Below are positions 43,095 to 51,036 of a stretch of DNA of 64,000 nt, one piece after another (position 1 is the first letter of the stretch; the number at the start of each line of letters is the position of its first letter). This DNA is from an uncultured bacterium. Its GTDB lineage: Bacteria > Verrucomicrobiota > Kiritimatiellia > RFP12 > UBA1067. The stretch lies in NCBI GenBank assembly GCA_902800055.1, contig CADCCW010000006.1, positions 32,810 through 96,809 on the forward strand, written 5' to 3'. Below the pieces are notes generated by a model. The model worked only from the letters and a program-made list of their open reading frames with translations, ran no database searches and was not told the origin of the DNA. A program made the translations under genes and the position numbers.

Positions 43095-43675
43095 TTCTTC
43101 GGCGGCGGGTCGCGGAACACCGTCACCATGATCTTCTCGGCGGACAGGCCCTCGATCGCGTTCTTCACGAGGCCCTTGACCGACGGAATGACGTCCGTCA
43201 GGTCCGCGTCCCAGCGCGAGCGGATCGCGACAGCGGCGGACGACGGCAGCGCATGGCGCGCGAACGGGTCGTTCTCCGGCAGCACGACGTGCACGCGGGC
43301 GTCGACGACGCCGTCGATGCTCGATATGGTCTTCGCGAGGTCCTGCGCAAGCGCGTCCATGAAGCGGATGCGCTCCTCGCTCGGGGACGAGATCATGCCC
43401 GTCTTCTTGAACACCTCGCCGATCCCCTGGTGCGGCTGGCGCGGCAGACCGGCCTTTTCGAGCAGGTTGACCGCGTCAGCGAACCTCGACTCCACCACCG
43501 TGACGTCCCACGTGCCTTCTTCGCCGGGCGACTTGTGGCAGCCGATCCCCGCGTCGATGAGCGCGGCCATGACGAGGTTCGCCTGGCGCTCCGCGAGTCC
43601 CGCGTGGAGCGTAGTCTCCTTGTCGCACCCGGCCAGCAGAAGCGCCGCGGCCACGACCGGTATAGCGTATTTCAT
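43091..43675 (-). CDS. sctJ: T3SS inner-membrane ring lipoprotein SctJ
   Basis: A 194-residue SctJ/YscJ lipoprotein: lipobox ALLLAGC, then LAERQANLVMAALIDAGIGC and the ring-building domains GVVDARVHVVLPENDPF and AAVAIRSRWDADLTDVIPSV. It is short for the family (usually about 240 residues) because it lacks the C-terminal transmembrane helix; it would rely on its lipid anchor alone. Followed by the repeat at 43061-43094. It forms the inner-membrane MS-ring with SctD. Confidence 0.92.
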   Translation of the reverse strand: MKYAIPVVAAALLLAGCDKETTLHAGLAERQANLVMAALIDAGIGCHKSPGEEGTWDVTVVESRFADAVNLLEKAGLPRQPHQGIGEVFKKTGMISSPSEERIRFMDALAQDLAKTISSIDGVVDARVHVVLPENDPFARHALPSSAAVAIRSRWDADLTDVIPSVKGLVKNAIEGLSAEKIMVTVFRDPPPKK

Positions 43676-43687
43676 TCTTTTTCCCTT

Positions 43688-43723
43688 TCTAGAATTCTAG
43701 GTGTCTAGACATCTAGACTTCTA
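43688..43723. repeat. CTAGACAT-type octamer repeat between sctI and sctJ
   Basis: Plus strand CTAGAATT CTAGGTGT CTAGACAT CTAGACTT CTA in the 51-base gap. Contains several CTAG tetramers, which are rare in many bacterial genomes. Confidence 0.75.
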
Positions 43724-43726
43724 CCA

Positions 43727-44125
43727 CTACTGATTCTTGACCAGCGTCTGGATCGCGTTCGACGACTTGTCGGCAACCTTGGTCACCACCTCCTGCTGGA
43801 ACGCGAGGTTCATCACCTCGTACTGCAGCTCCACCAGTTCGCCGGCGGCGGGTCCGTGCATCCTCTCCAGCTGCGACAGCGCGCGGATCCGGTGGAGGAT
43901 GCCCTGGTTGTTCGCCTGCGCGGACCGCCAGGCGGCGGTCGCCTCGCTCGCGAACGGGATCGGGTCGACTGCGTCAGCCGGGCCCACGCCCATCGCCGCC
44001 TGGAACCTAGCCACCGCCGCCGGGTCCGCCGCGGTAGCCGCGTTGACGGCGCCGACAGCCGCCGGGTCCGTCACCGGGCTCGCCTGCGCCGCCCGCACCG
44101 CCTCGACTATCATCGATTCTGTCAT
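43727..44125 (-). CDS. sctI: T3SS inner rod protein SctI
   Basis: A 132-residue SctI/YscI protein: disordered Ala/Pro-rich N-terminus (VTDPAAVGAVNAATAADP) and the C-terminal two-helix rod motif SQLERMHGPAAGELVELQYE and VMNLAFQQEVVTKVADKSSN with end AIQTLVKNQ. It connects the needle to the export gate and is itself exported. The start overlaps the stop of the CdsG-like TPR gene by four bases. Confidence 0.88.
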   Translation of the reverse strand: MTESMIVEAVRAAQASPVTDPAAVGAVNAATAADPAAVARFQAAMGVGPADAVDPIPFASEATAAWRSAQANNQGILHRIRALSQLERMHGPAAGELVELQYEVMNLAFQQEVVTKVADKSSNAIQTLVKNQ

Positions 44126-44493
44126 TCCATCAGGTCCTTTGCCAGTTGCGCCGCCGCCGGATCGACCGTGTCGGACGCCGCCTCCTCAAGCGGAATCCTG
44201 GCCTCGGCAGCGCGGTTCATTCTGAGAAGCGCCATGCCCTTGAACGCCTTGAGCATAGCGGAGGACGGGAACCTCGGCAGGGCGTCGTTGTCGATGTAGT
44301 CGACAGCTCCCTGAAAGTCCTTCATGCTGATGAAGAGGATGGCGTTCGCCACGGCGACGGACGCCTCCCCGGGGCGGAACCGCCCCAGCGCCGCGAGTAT
44401 CTTCGCGGCGGACTGGAAACGGTTCTGCCCCGTCGCCATAAGGGCGACATTCAACAACAGTCTCGCCTCTTCGCTCTCGAGGTCGAAGATCAA
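44122..44493 (-). CDS. TPR chaperone of the needle subunit (CdsG/SctG-like)
   Basis: A 123-residue TPR-like protein: TTG start at 44493 overlapping the sctF stop as TTGA, giving (M)IFDLESEEARLLLNVALM, then SAAKILAALGRFRPGEASVAV, KDFQGAVDYIDNDALPRFPS and RMNRAAEARIPLEEAASD. In Chlamydia the order cdsD-cdsE-cdsF-cdsG is the same, where CdsE and CdsG jointly chaperone the needle protein CdsF. Because sctF is shifted by one base, a naive frame fuses the sctF start with this gene; the TTGA overlap shows the intended boundary. Position and fold agree; name by synteny. Confidence 0.75.
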   Translation of the reverse strand: MIFDLESEEARLLLNVALMATGQNRFQSAAKILAALGRFRPGEASVAVANAILFISMKDFQGAVDYIDNDALPRFPSSAMLKAFKGMALLRMNRAAEARIPLEEAASDTVDPAAAQLAKDLME

Positions 44494-44784
44494 CGGAAGT
44501 TGGAGGCGATCGAGTTCAGCGCGTCGCCCATGTTCTTGTTGATGTTCGTCATCGTGGTGAGCGCGAGGTTCCACTGCTGCAGGTCGTACTGCAGCTGCTG
44601 GAGGTTCGCCTGCACGTTTCAGCCTGTCCTCCATCTGGTAGGTCGCGTTCATGAGCGCGTTGTAGACCGCGTCCGTGTGGACGAAGTTGCTGATGGCGGT
44701 GTCCGTGCCCACCCGGTGCGGACGCTCGACGAAGTCCACCACCTCGGGATGTGTGGTAGGATGCGTATTTCCCAATGCTGACAT
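44490..44784 (-). CDS. sctF: T3SS needle protein SctF, interrupted by a one-base insertion
   Basis: The frame starts MSALGNTHPTTHPEVVDFVE and reaches ALMNATYQMEDRL, then an extra A in the run at 44617-44619 pushes it into a wrong frame. In the corrected frame it continues NVQANLQQLQYDLQQWNLAL and TTMTNINKNMGDALNSIASN then FR and stop at 44490, the classic end of YscF/CdsF needle subunits (about 97 residues in all). If the insertion is real, no needle is made and the T3SS is dead. It is a homopolymer indel, like the one in purH, so an assembly error is the simpler explanation. Confidence 0.82.
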
Positions 44785-44833
44785 TTTACCGTTCCTTTTC
44801 TTGTTGTGTTTGTTGTTGAACGTCGCCTTTCGG

Positions 44834-45085
44834 CTACGCTTTCTGCGCCTCCCCGTCCACCCGGACGGTCAGGCGCAAAATCTTCCTGGCGATGGTGTTC
44901 GCCTCCCGGAGAGTGTCGACCCTCGGGAACTCGTCTGGCGGCAGCCCCGCCTTCATCGCCGCGTCGATCCTCTTCGCCAGGGCGGAGAGCACCGCGTCGT
45001 ACCTCGCGAGCGCGGCCTCCCTCTGAGGCCCCGCAAGCTCCTTCTCGATCTCCATCAGCCTCACCGGCTCGTTCACGGCTTCCAT
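44834..45085 (-). CDS. T3SS needle co-chaperone SctE-like (CdsE/YscE type)
   Basis: An 83-residue all-helical protein (AVNEPVRLMEIEKELAGPQR, then EAALARYDAVLSALAKRIDA). It lies between sctD and sctF, where Chlamydia has cdsE, and has the size and helical hairpin layout of CdsE/YscE-type chaperones that hold the needle subunit. It overlaps the sctD stop by 13 bases. Sequence similarity alone is weak, so synteny is the main support. Confidence 0.65.
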   Translation of the reverse strand: MEAVNEPVRLMEIEKELAGPQREAALARYDAVLSALAKRIDAAMKAGLPPDEFPRVDTLREANTIARKILRLTVRVDGEAQKA

Positions 45086-46302
45086 GTGAACCTCCCTGCC
45101 GAGTTGGTGATCGTCACGCTGTCAGCCCCGATCTCCACGATGACGCCGTCCCCGAACACCGCGCCCTCCATGACGCGCCTTCCGTCGCGCATCACGAGGC
45201 ATGGATAGGGCGTCGTGAGGATTCCGCAGACCGGGAGGACCGGGGCGCCCTTGCGCGACTTGCGGACGGCCGCCCGCTTCACGGCAAAGCCATCATCCCC
45301 GGCGATCACAGAGTCCTCCTCAGGTTCGACTGGGCGCGCGACGACACCCATGACCACGCCCGAGACGTCAACCCCGCGCAGCCTCGGCAGGTCGGCGTTC
45401 AGCGCCTCCAGCGTCCGCTTCAGCGACAGCGGCGACGGCGACGTGCCGACGATCCTGAGGAAGCGGTTGGTCGCCGCCGCTACCTTGAGCGCGCCCTCGG
45501 TGTACGTGAAGAGCGCATCATCGGCCGCCGCACGGAACGACTCGTCGTCGGTGAGGTCGAGCTCGACCCACGGCTTCGCCTGGTACGCCTCGGCCGTGGC
45601 GGCGAGCCGGTCACGCCTGGTCCTGAGGTTGCCGACGACCGTCGAGACGCCGTTGGACTCGACCAGCTTGAGGCCGTACTTCCCGGCGATGTCCGAGAGG
45701 CTCTCGCGCTTCTCGCCGGAGACCTTGGCGTCCCTGGATTCGCGGGTGAACCTGGAATACCATCCCTTGCCGATCTTCGCGAACTGCTCGTACCGGTCCG
45801 ATTCCCTGATCCTGTCCCTGAAGATCCAGCAGAGGACGGCGAGGGCGGCAAGCACAATGAACAGCGCGACCAGGCAGCCGCAGTATCCGCCGCGCCGGCG
45901 GTTTGAATGTTCGATGGTTGGGTGGTCAGTCGGTTCGGTGGTTGGGCTGCCGGCCGGTTCTTCAGACGCGGGGCTGGAATCGCCGGACGGAGAAGACTCG
46001 CCGCCAGTCGTTTCCGGTTCGCCGGCCTTCGGCCACTTGAGCGCGCCCCACGGCGTGCCGGCCGGACCGACCGCGAATGACGTCGCGCCCGAGGTCATCA
46101 CCTCGAACTGCTCGACCGGCTTGCCGTCGACCATGACTCCGCCCGCAGTGGCCTCGACGTTGAGCGGCGCGTCCGGCATCGTCGGGTCCACGAGCACGAT
46201 GTCGCAGTCATCGCCCTTGCCGAGCGTGACGGCGACGCCCTCCACGAGCGCGACTTCCGCGCCCTTGTTCGGTCCCTCGACTATCTTCAGCAGGTAATTC
46301 AT
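45073..46302 (-). CDS. sctD: T3SS inner-membrane ring protein SctD
   Basis: A 409-residue SctD protein: N-terminal FHA-like domain (LLKIVEGPNKGAEVALVEGV, VTLGKGDDCDIVLVDPTMPD), a Ser/Pro/Thr linker, one transmembrane helix (CLVALFIVLAALAVLCWIF) and a periplasmic part with ring-building motifs. The linker part PTTEPTDHPTIEHSN is encoded by an octamer-type repeat (45908-45949), another repeat at a linker. It forms the outer ring around SctJ and links the membrane rings to SctK. Confidence 0.85.
   Translation of the reverse strand: MNYLLKIVEGPNKGAEVALVEGVAVTLGKGDDCDIVLVDPTMPDAPLNVEATAGGVMVDGKPVEQFEVMTSGATSFAVGPAGTPWGALKWPKAGEPETTGGESSPSGDSSPASEEPAGSPTTEPTDHPTIEHSNRRRGGYCGCLVALFIVLAALAVLCWIFRDRIRESDRYEQFAKIGKGWYSRFTRESRDAKVSGEKRESLSDIAGKYGLKLVESNGVSTVVGNLRTRRDRLAATAEAYQAKPWVELDLTDDESFRAAADDALFTYTEGALKVAAATNRFLRIVGTSPSPLSLKRTLEALNADLPRLRGVDVSGVVMGVVARPVEPEEDSVIAGDDGFAVKRAAVRKSRKGAPVLPVCGILTTPYPCLVMRDGRRVMEGAVFGDGVIVEIGADSVTITNSAGRFTWKP
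45908..45949. repeat. TTCGATGG/TTGGGTGG octamer repeat inside sctD
   Basis: Plus strand TTCGATGG TTGGGTGG TCAGTCGG TTCGGTGG TTGGGCTG, in frame in the cytoplasmic linker between the FHA-like domain and the membrane helix of SctD. Confidence 0.75.
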
Positions 46303-46339
46303 CGGTTCGTAGCCCTTCTGGCCGTCAGGCCGCCGCGGT

Positions 46340-48430
46340 TCACAGCTTCAGCCTCCCCAGAGGCTGGATGTTGATCTCCGCGCTCAGCTCCTGGAACGAG
46401 AGGACCGGCAGCTCGTAGTAGTCCTTCTCGATCATCTTGCGGAAATAGCGGCGGATGTCGACCGAGACGATGATCACCGGCTTCTGCGGGATCTTCGCGA
46501 GGTCGCCGATGGTGCGCTTGACGACGGCGAGGATGGAGCGCACGGTCGCGGGCTCCATCGCGAGGTAGCTGCCGCCGGAGGTCTGGCGCACCGACTTCCT
46601 GATCTTCTCCTCCAGCGACGGGTCCAGCAGGTACGCCGCGACGATGTTCTGGCCGCCGGAGAACTTGTAGGAGATGTAGCGCGAGAGCGCGGCGCGGACG
46701 TACTCGACGAGCAGCACCGAGTCCTTCTCCTTCTGGCCCCACTCGATGAGCGTCTGGGTGATGCGCTTCAGGTCGCGGATGGAGATGCCCTCCTGGACTA
46801 GGCGCTGGAGGACGTCGGTGATCTTCTGGAGCGGCAGCACGCGCTGCACCTCCTTGACGAGCTCCGGCGCCTCCTTCTCCATGTGGTCGAAGAGGATGCG
46901 CGTCTCCTGCAGCGAGAGGAACTCGTGCGAATAGCGGCGGAGCACGCTGGAGAGGTGGTAGGTTAGCACGCCGCCGAGGTCGAGCGAGCGGATGCCGCTC
47001 TCGTCGAGGCGCGGCTTCTCCTCCTCCTTCACCCAGCACGTCTCGTAGCCTGGCAGGAACGGCTTGCCGGTCTCGAACGCGACGCCGGTGGCGGAGAGGT
47101 TCTCCGCCTCCTCGAGCGCGAAGATGCGGCCCTTGAGGAGCGCGCCCTCGGAGACCGGCACCTCGTTGACGAGGATGCGGTACCTTCCGTCGCTGAGCGA
47201 CGGGTTGAGCGAGAGGTTGATGCCCGGGAACGGCACCCCGAGGTCGTGGTAGAGGGCGCGGCGGACGGCCATGATCTGCTCGTTCAGCGCGTCGTAGGTC
47301 AGCGCGCCGCGGATGTCGGCGTCGATGTCCACGGTGAGCGGCGTCACCATCGAGAAGTCGTCGCCGTCCTTCTTCTTCGGACGCGGCGCGGAACCCTCCG
47401 AAGGCGCCGCGGCGGCGAGCGGGTCCTCCGTCTTGGCGGCCCGGGCGGCGGCGAGCTTCGCCTTGGCAATGAGGCTCCAGCCGACGAGCGCGACGAACGC
47501 GGCGAGGCCGAACATCTGGATCTTCGGAAAGCCGGGGATGAGCCCGATGCAGACGATCATGACCGCGCCGAGGAGGATGGCCTTCGGCTGCGCGAAGAAC
47601 TGGTTGACGATGTCCTGCCCGAGCGGCTTGTTCTTCTCGTCGCCGACGCGCGTCACGATGACGCCGGACGTGATCGACACCAGCAGCGCCGGGATCTGCG
47701 AGACGAGGCCGTCGCCGACGGTGAGGATGCCGTACTTGGTGATCGCCCACGAGACGTCCTTGCCGTTCATGAACACGCCGATGCAGATGCCGCCGACGAT
47801 GTTGATAGCGGTCATGATGAGGCCCGCGATCGCGTCGCCCTTCACGAACTTCATCGCGCCGTCCATCGCGCCGTAGAGCTGGGACTCCTTGGTGAGCTCG
47901 TTGCGGCGTTCGCGGGCGGTCTCCTGGTCGATCGCGCCCGCGCGCATGTCCGCCTCGATCGACATCTGCTTGCCGGGCATCGCGTCGAGCGTGAACCTCG
48001 CGGCGACCTCCGAGACTCGCTCAGCGCCCTTGGCGATCACCACGAACTGCACGATGGTGATGATGAGGAAGATGACCGCGCCCACGATGAAGTTGCCGCC
48101 GACGACGAAGTTGCCGAAGGTGTAGATGATCTGGCCGGCGTCGGCCTTGAGCAGAATGAGCCGCGTCGTCGTCACGTTCAGCGCCAGGCGGTAGAGCGTG
48201 GTGAAGAGCAGCATCGTCGGGAAGGTGGAGAACGCCAGCGCCCGCGGCAGATAGAGCGAGAGCATCAGCATCACCGTCGAGATCATGAGGTTGACGGAGA
48301 TGAGCAGGTCCACCATCGGCGTCGGCAGCGGGACGATCAAAAGCCCGATGATGCAGACGACGAGGAAGGCGAGCACCAGGTCGCCGAAGCGCGAGAACAC
48401 GCTCGAGAAATCTGTCAGTCCCCTTGTCAT
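46340..48430 (-). CDS. sctV: T3SS export gate protein SctV
   Basis: A 696-residue FlhA/SctV protein: about eight N-terminal helices (VLAFLVVCIIGLLIVPLP, LISVNLMISTVMLMLSLYLP), the FHIPEP-like segment AARFTLDAMPGKQMSIEADM with RAGAIDQETARERR, and the C-terminal cytoplasmic domain (GILTVGDGLVSQIPALLVSI precedes it). The C-terminal ring receives SctW and chaperone-substrate complexes. Full length; no repeats inside. It is separated from sctD by 37 bases. Confidence 0.96.
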   Translation of the reverse strand: MTRGLTDFSSVFSRFGDLVLAFLVVCIIGLLIVPLPTPMVDLLISVNLMISTVMLMLSLYLPRALAFSTFPTMLLFTTLYRLALNVTTTRLILLKADAGQIIYTFGNFVVGGNFIVGAVIFLIITIVQFVVIAKGAERVSEVAARFTLDAMPGKQMSIEADMRAGAIDQETARERRNELTKESQLYGAMDGAMKFVKGDAIAGLIMTAINIVGGICIGVFMNGKDVSWAITKYGILTVGDGLVSQIPALLVSITSGVIVTRVGDEKNKPLGQDIVNQFFAQPKAILLGAVMIVCIGLIPGFPKIQMFGLAAFVALVGWSLIAKAKLAAARAAKTEDPLAAAAPSEGSAPRPKKKDGDDFSMVTPLTVDIDADIRGALTYDALNEQIMAVRRALYHDLGVPFPGINLSLNPSLSDGRYRILVNEVPVSEGALLKGRIFALEEAENLSATGVAFETGKPFLPGYETCWVKEEEKPRLDESGIRSLDLGGVLTYHLSSVLRRYSHEFLSLQETRILFDHMEKEAPELVKEVQRVLPLQKITDVLQRLVQEGISIRDLKRITQTLIEWGQKEKDSVLLVEYVRAALSRYISYKFSGGQNIVAAYLLDPSLEEKIRKSVRQTSGGSYLAMEPATVRSILAVVKRTIGDLAKIPQKPVIIVSVDIRRYFRKMIEKDYYELPVLSFQELSAEINIQPLGRLKL

Positions 48431-48475
48431 TCTACTTTCTGCCTTTTCCCTTGTTCATGTTTACGACAACCTCCG

Positions 48476-48859
48476 TCACGTCTCCAACAGCGCCAGCCGG
48501 AAGTGCTCGAGGAGGTCGGAGTCCGCAAGCAGGCCCTCGATCTCCCCCGCCGCCGCGTCCGCGGCCGGCGTCCCGCTGTCCCGAAGCGAGCGGACGGAGT
48601 TCCTGGCCGCCTCCGAGAAGCCGCGCGGCGTGCGCAGCGACGCGGGGTTGCCGGACACCAGCGCGCGCATAATCTCCCCGCCGACGCCGTTGTCAGGCGG
48701 GAATATCTCGTCCAGCGCCTGCGAGACCGTGGTCGTCCCCGGCATCAGTGCCTTCTGCGGCTCGCCGACGGAGGACGTGATCACGTCCGCGTAGCCGGCG
48801 CTCCCGATGCCGACGTCGAACCTCAGCGGGTCGGTTGTCCTCGAAACACTCAGGCCCAT
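48476..48859 (-). CDS. Uncharacterised T3SS-operon protein
   Basis: A 127-residue protein starting MGLSVSRTTDPLRFDVGIG and ending LLEHFRLALLET. It has TVSQALDEIFPPDNGVGGE and ALVSGNPASLRTPRGFSE, largely alpha-helical in the second half. No known family recognised. It lies between the SctW chaperone gene and sctV and overlaps the former by ten bases, so it is likely a T3SS accessory protein or substrate. Confidence 0.6.
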   Translation of the reverse strand: MGLSVSRTTDPLRFDVGIGSAGYADVITSSVGEPQKALMPGTTTVSQALDEIFPPDNGVGGEIMRALVSGNPASLRTPRGFSEAARNSVRSLRDSGTPAADAAAGEIEGLLADSDLLEHFRLALLET

Positions 48860-49227
48860 GCCGCACCTCCCATATCCCTTGCAAGCCGCCACAGCAGCTC
48901 AAATGCCGCGCTGACGTGCGGAAGCGTCACGTCGCGCTCCGCGAACCGCACCACCATCACCGCCTCGTGCGTCTTCGGCAGCACACCAGCCCTGACGCGG
49001 AGGCCGTACCTCGCCTTCGGATGCGAAAGCGAAAGGAGCCGCTTGACGTCGGCGGACGGAACCGTCACCGCCACCACCAGCTCGGAGCCGGTGTACTCGA
49101 ATCGGAGCGAGGCGCCGTTCTCAAAGCGGAGCGAGGCCGTCCCGCGCTCGTTCAGCGCCAGGTTCCCGATGCCGGCCGCCCGCCCGAAGTCGCCGATCAC
49201 GGCGTTCATCCACACCGGCGCAGTCAT
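48850..49227 (-). CDS. T3SS chaperone of the SctW gatekeeper (CesT-like)
   Basis: A 125-residue protein: MTAPVWMNAVIGDFGRAAGI, ASLRFENGASLRFEYTGSE, LVVAVTVPSADVKRLLSLSH and a C-terminal helix LPHVSAAFELLWRLARDMGG. The alternation of helix, three strands and helix fits the CesT/SycE class I chaperone fold. It starts with ATGA overlap on sctW, the usual partner arrangement for the gatekeeper's chaperone. It should hold SctW ready for release. Confidence 0.7.
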   Translation of the reverse strand: MTAPVWMNAVIGDFGRAAGIGNLALNERGTASLRFENGASLRFEYTGSELVVAVTVPSADVKRLLSLSHPKARYGLRVRAGVLPKTHEAVMVVRFAERDVTLPHVSAAFELLWRLARDMGGAAWA

Positions 49228-50393
49228 GACGCACCTCCCTCTTCGGCGTTCTCCTCGGTGATCAGCTCGTCGAGGTGCTCCTGGGCGGCGTCGACCAGCT
49301 TCTGCCGGTCGCCTTCGCGCTCGAAGAGCCGCGGCGAGAGCTTCCGGAAGAGCCCGGTCAGCTCGCGCGCGAAGTCCATGCGCGCGAGCAGCTTCTTGAT
49401 CCCGCAGTCGGAGATGAACGACGCGATCCCCGGCGCGGCGACGAACGCCTGCTCCGTGAAGTCCAGGACCCTTCCCGACATCTGCTCGCCGTCCATGAGG
49501 CACTTCTCGCCAAACTCGCGGTCCATGCGCCGCCCGAGCGCGGTCAGCGACTCCAGCACCGACTGCAGCACCGAGACGCACTGCAGGTCGGTGAGGATGC
49601 GCCCGAGCGCCGCGGCCTCCAGCGACGGGGACGACGACTTGAGGTCCGCGCCGCAGCCGGCGATGAGGAAGTCCAGCGCGGCCTTGATGCCGTCCGCCCC
49701 GCGCGCGGCCAGAAGCGACCTGAAGCACTCCTGCGGCTTGGTGAAGCCCACGACCTCGCTCCGGTACATGTCGCGTAGCTCGCGCATCTCCTCGGGCGTA
49801 GTGGCGCGGGCGTTGACTTCCTCGGCAAGGTTGATGCCGGCGCGGATCTCCGGCCCGCGCTCCTGCGTAAGCATCGCCTTCGTGCGCCTGACGAGCTCGA
49901 GCATCGCCCCCTCCGCCTCGCCGAACGCCTGCTCGAGGATGTCGAGCATCGCGAACTGGGCGCTGGGGTCGGTGGAGCCGCGCGCAAGCTCGCGCATGAG
50001 ATCGCGCTCCGACATCGGGGCGCCGGTCGCGAAGGAGTTGCGCAGGTTGCGCAGGGTCCGCACCAGGAAGTCGCGCCCGGGCATGTCGGGCATCACCGCC
50101 ATCCACGACTCCACGGCGCGCAGGAGCGCGGAACGCGGCCCCTGCATCTCGCCGAGCTTGCGCTCCGCCACGCGCTTCGTGGCCTTCTCCTCGAACTGGA
50201 ACGAAAGCTCCTCCATCGAGTCCATCAGCTCCGCCATCGGGTCCTCTTCGACCACGAACGCCGTACCCGCGATTTCGCCGCGCTGCACGGCCGGCTCAGC
50301 CACGCGCTGCGGTTCGGCGAGATCCCGGAACTGCGCCGCCTCGGCGCCGGCGGCGTAGGTCTGCCGCAGGATCTGGGCCGCGTCAAACGCCAT
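49224..50393 (-). CDS. sctW: T3SS gatekeeper SctW (CopN/YopN type)
   Basis: A 389-residue helical protein of the YopN/CopN/MxiC family: an N-terminal chaperone-binding region (FRDLAEPQRVAEPAVQRGE), then FAMLDILEQAFGEAEGAMLE, AGINLAEEVNARATTPEEMRE with MYRSEVVGFTKPQECFRSLLA, and the TyeA-like C-terminal part DFARELTGLFRKLSPRLFER. It plugs the gate until host contact. It is between the AIM24-like gene and its chaperone, with an eleven-base overlap on the former. Confidence 0.85.
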   Translation of the reverse strand: MAFDAAQILRQTYAAGAEAAQFRDLAEPQRVAEPAVQRGEIAGTAFVVEEDPMAELMDSMEELSFQFEEKATKRVAERKLGEMQGPRSALLRAVESWMAVMPDMPGRDFLVRTLRNLRNSFATGAPMSERDLMRELARGSTDPSAQFAMLDILEQAFGEAEGAMLELVRRTKAMLTQERGPEIRAGINLAEEVNARATTPEEMRELRDMYRSEVVGFTKPQECFRSLLAARGADGIKAALDFLIAGCGADLKSSSPSLEAAALGRILTDLQCVSVLQSVLESLTALGRRMDREFGEKCLMDGEQMSGRVLDFTEQAFVAAPGIASFISDCGIKKLLARMDFARELTGLFRKLSPRLFEREGDRQKLVDAAQEHLDELITEENAEEGGAS

Positions 50394-51036
50394 AGGCCCT
50401 CCGGGAGTTGGTTTGGCGGCCTGTCAGTGAGGTCGCCGGGTAGACGGAACCCTCGGCCCAGACGACGCCGGGCCCGTAGAAGGTAAAGAGCAGGTCGCGC
50501 GGTCCGCGCGGCAGGATCACGTCCCAGATCGAGAGCTTCGGGCAGAAGCCGGTGGGCATCTTGCCAGTCCATGCGACAACCGCCTCTGGGCGCACCGACA
50601 GGGTCTGGCCGTCCTCAAGCGGCATGCGGCAGGTCCTGCTCGCCGTAGCCATCACCACCCAGGCGGAGGCACCATCCTCTTCGGGCTGGGCGAATTCCGT
50701 GACGCAGAGGGCGCGCTTCGCGCTCATGGGAACCACCTTGACGAGATGCGCGTCCTTCCGCGCCGCCGCCGGGGCCACGAGCACCTTGCCGGACACCGCG
50801 AACACCGGCGCGGCGCACGGGATGTGGGTGAGGAACGGACGCGATGCGTCGGCGCATTTCGCCGCGGCCGTGGTCTCCACCAGGTCGAGCGCGGAGCGGT
50901 CGCGCACGCGCCAGCCGGCGCGGCGGCGGCGGACGGCGCGGCCGAAGAAAGCCGCCGGCTGGCCGCGGCCCATCAGCCACGCGCCCGCCGCGACTTCCGC
51001 GAAGCCGCCTTCCAGTCTCGCCGCGGTCTCCGTCAT
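50383..51036 (-). CDS. AIM24-like protein in the T3SS operon
   Basis: A 217-residue protein with start at the ATG at 51036, overlapping the sctC stop (ATGA). LSVRPEAVVAWTGKMPTGFC, RGPRDLLFTFYGPGVVWAEG and the repeated beta-strand pattern (KVLVAPAAARKDAHLVKVVP) resemble the AIM24/TIGR00266 beta-roll family; the GPGVVW element is the best mark. Such proteins are not usual in T3SS operons as I know them. It could be a structural accessory or signalling protein; function unknown. Confidence 0.55.
   Translation of the reverse strand: MTETAARLEGGFAEVAAGAWLMGRGQPAAFFGRAVRRRRAGWRVRDRSALDLVETTAAAKCADASRPFLTHIPCAAPVFAVSGKVLVAPAAARKDAHLVKVVPMSAKRALCVTEFAQPEEDGASAWVVMATASRTCRMPLEDGQTLSVRPEAVVAWTGKMPTGFCPKLSIWDVILPRGPRDLLFTFYGPGVVWAEGSVYPATSLTGRQTNSRRAYGV

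Noticed and set aside
44122..44784. A single 220-residue protein joining a needle-like start with a TPR end
   Set aside because: The junction is out-of-frame noise (Pro/Ala/His/Glu-rich) caused by one extra base; two separate genes with a TTGA overlap explain the sequence better.
46299..47750. A 483-codon minus-strand frame overlapping sctV
   Set aside because: It runs out of phase over the conserved SctV frame and is Arg/Ala/Gly-rich noise.
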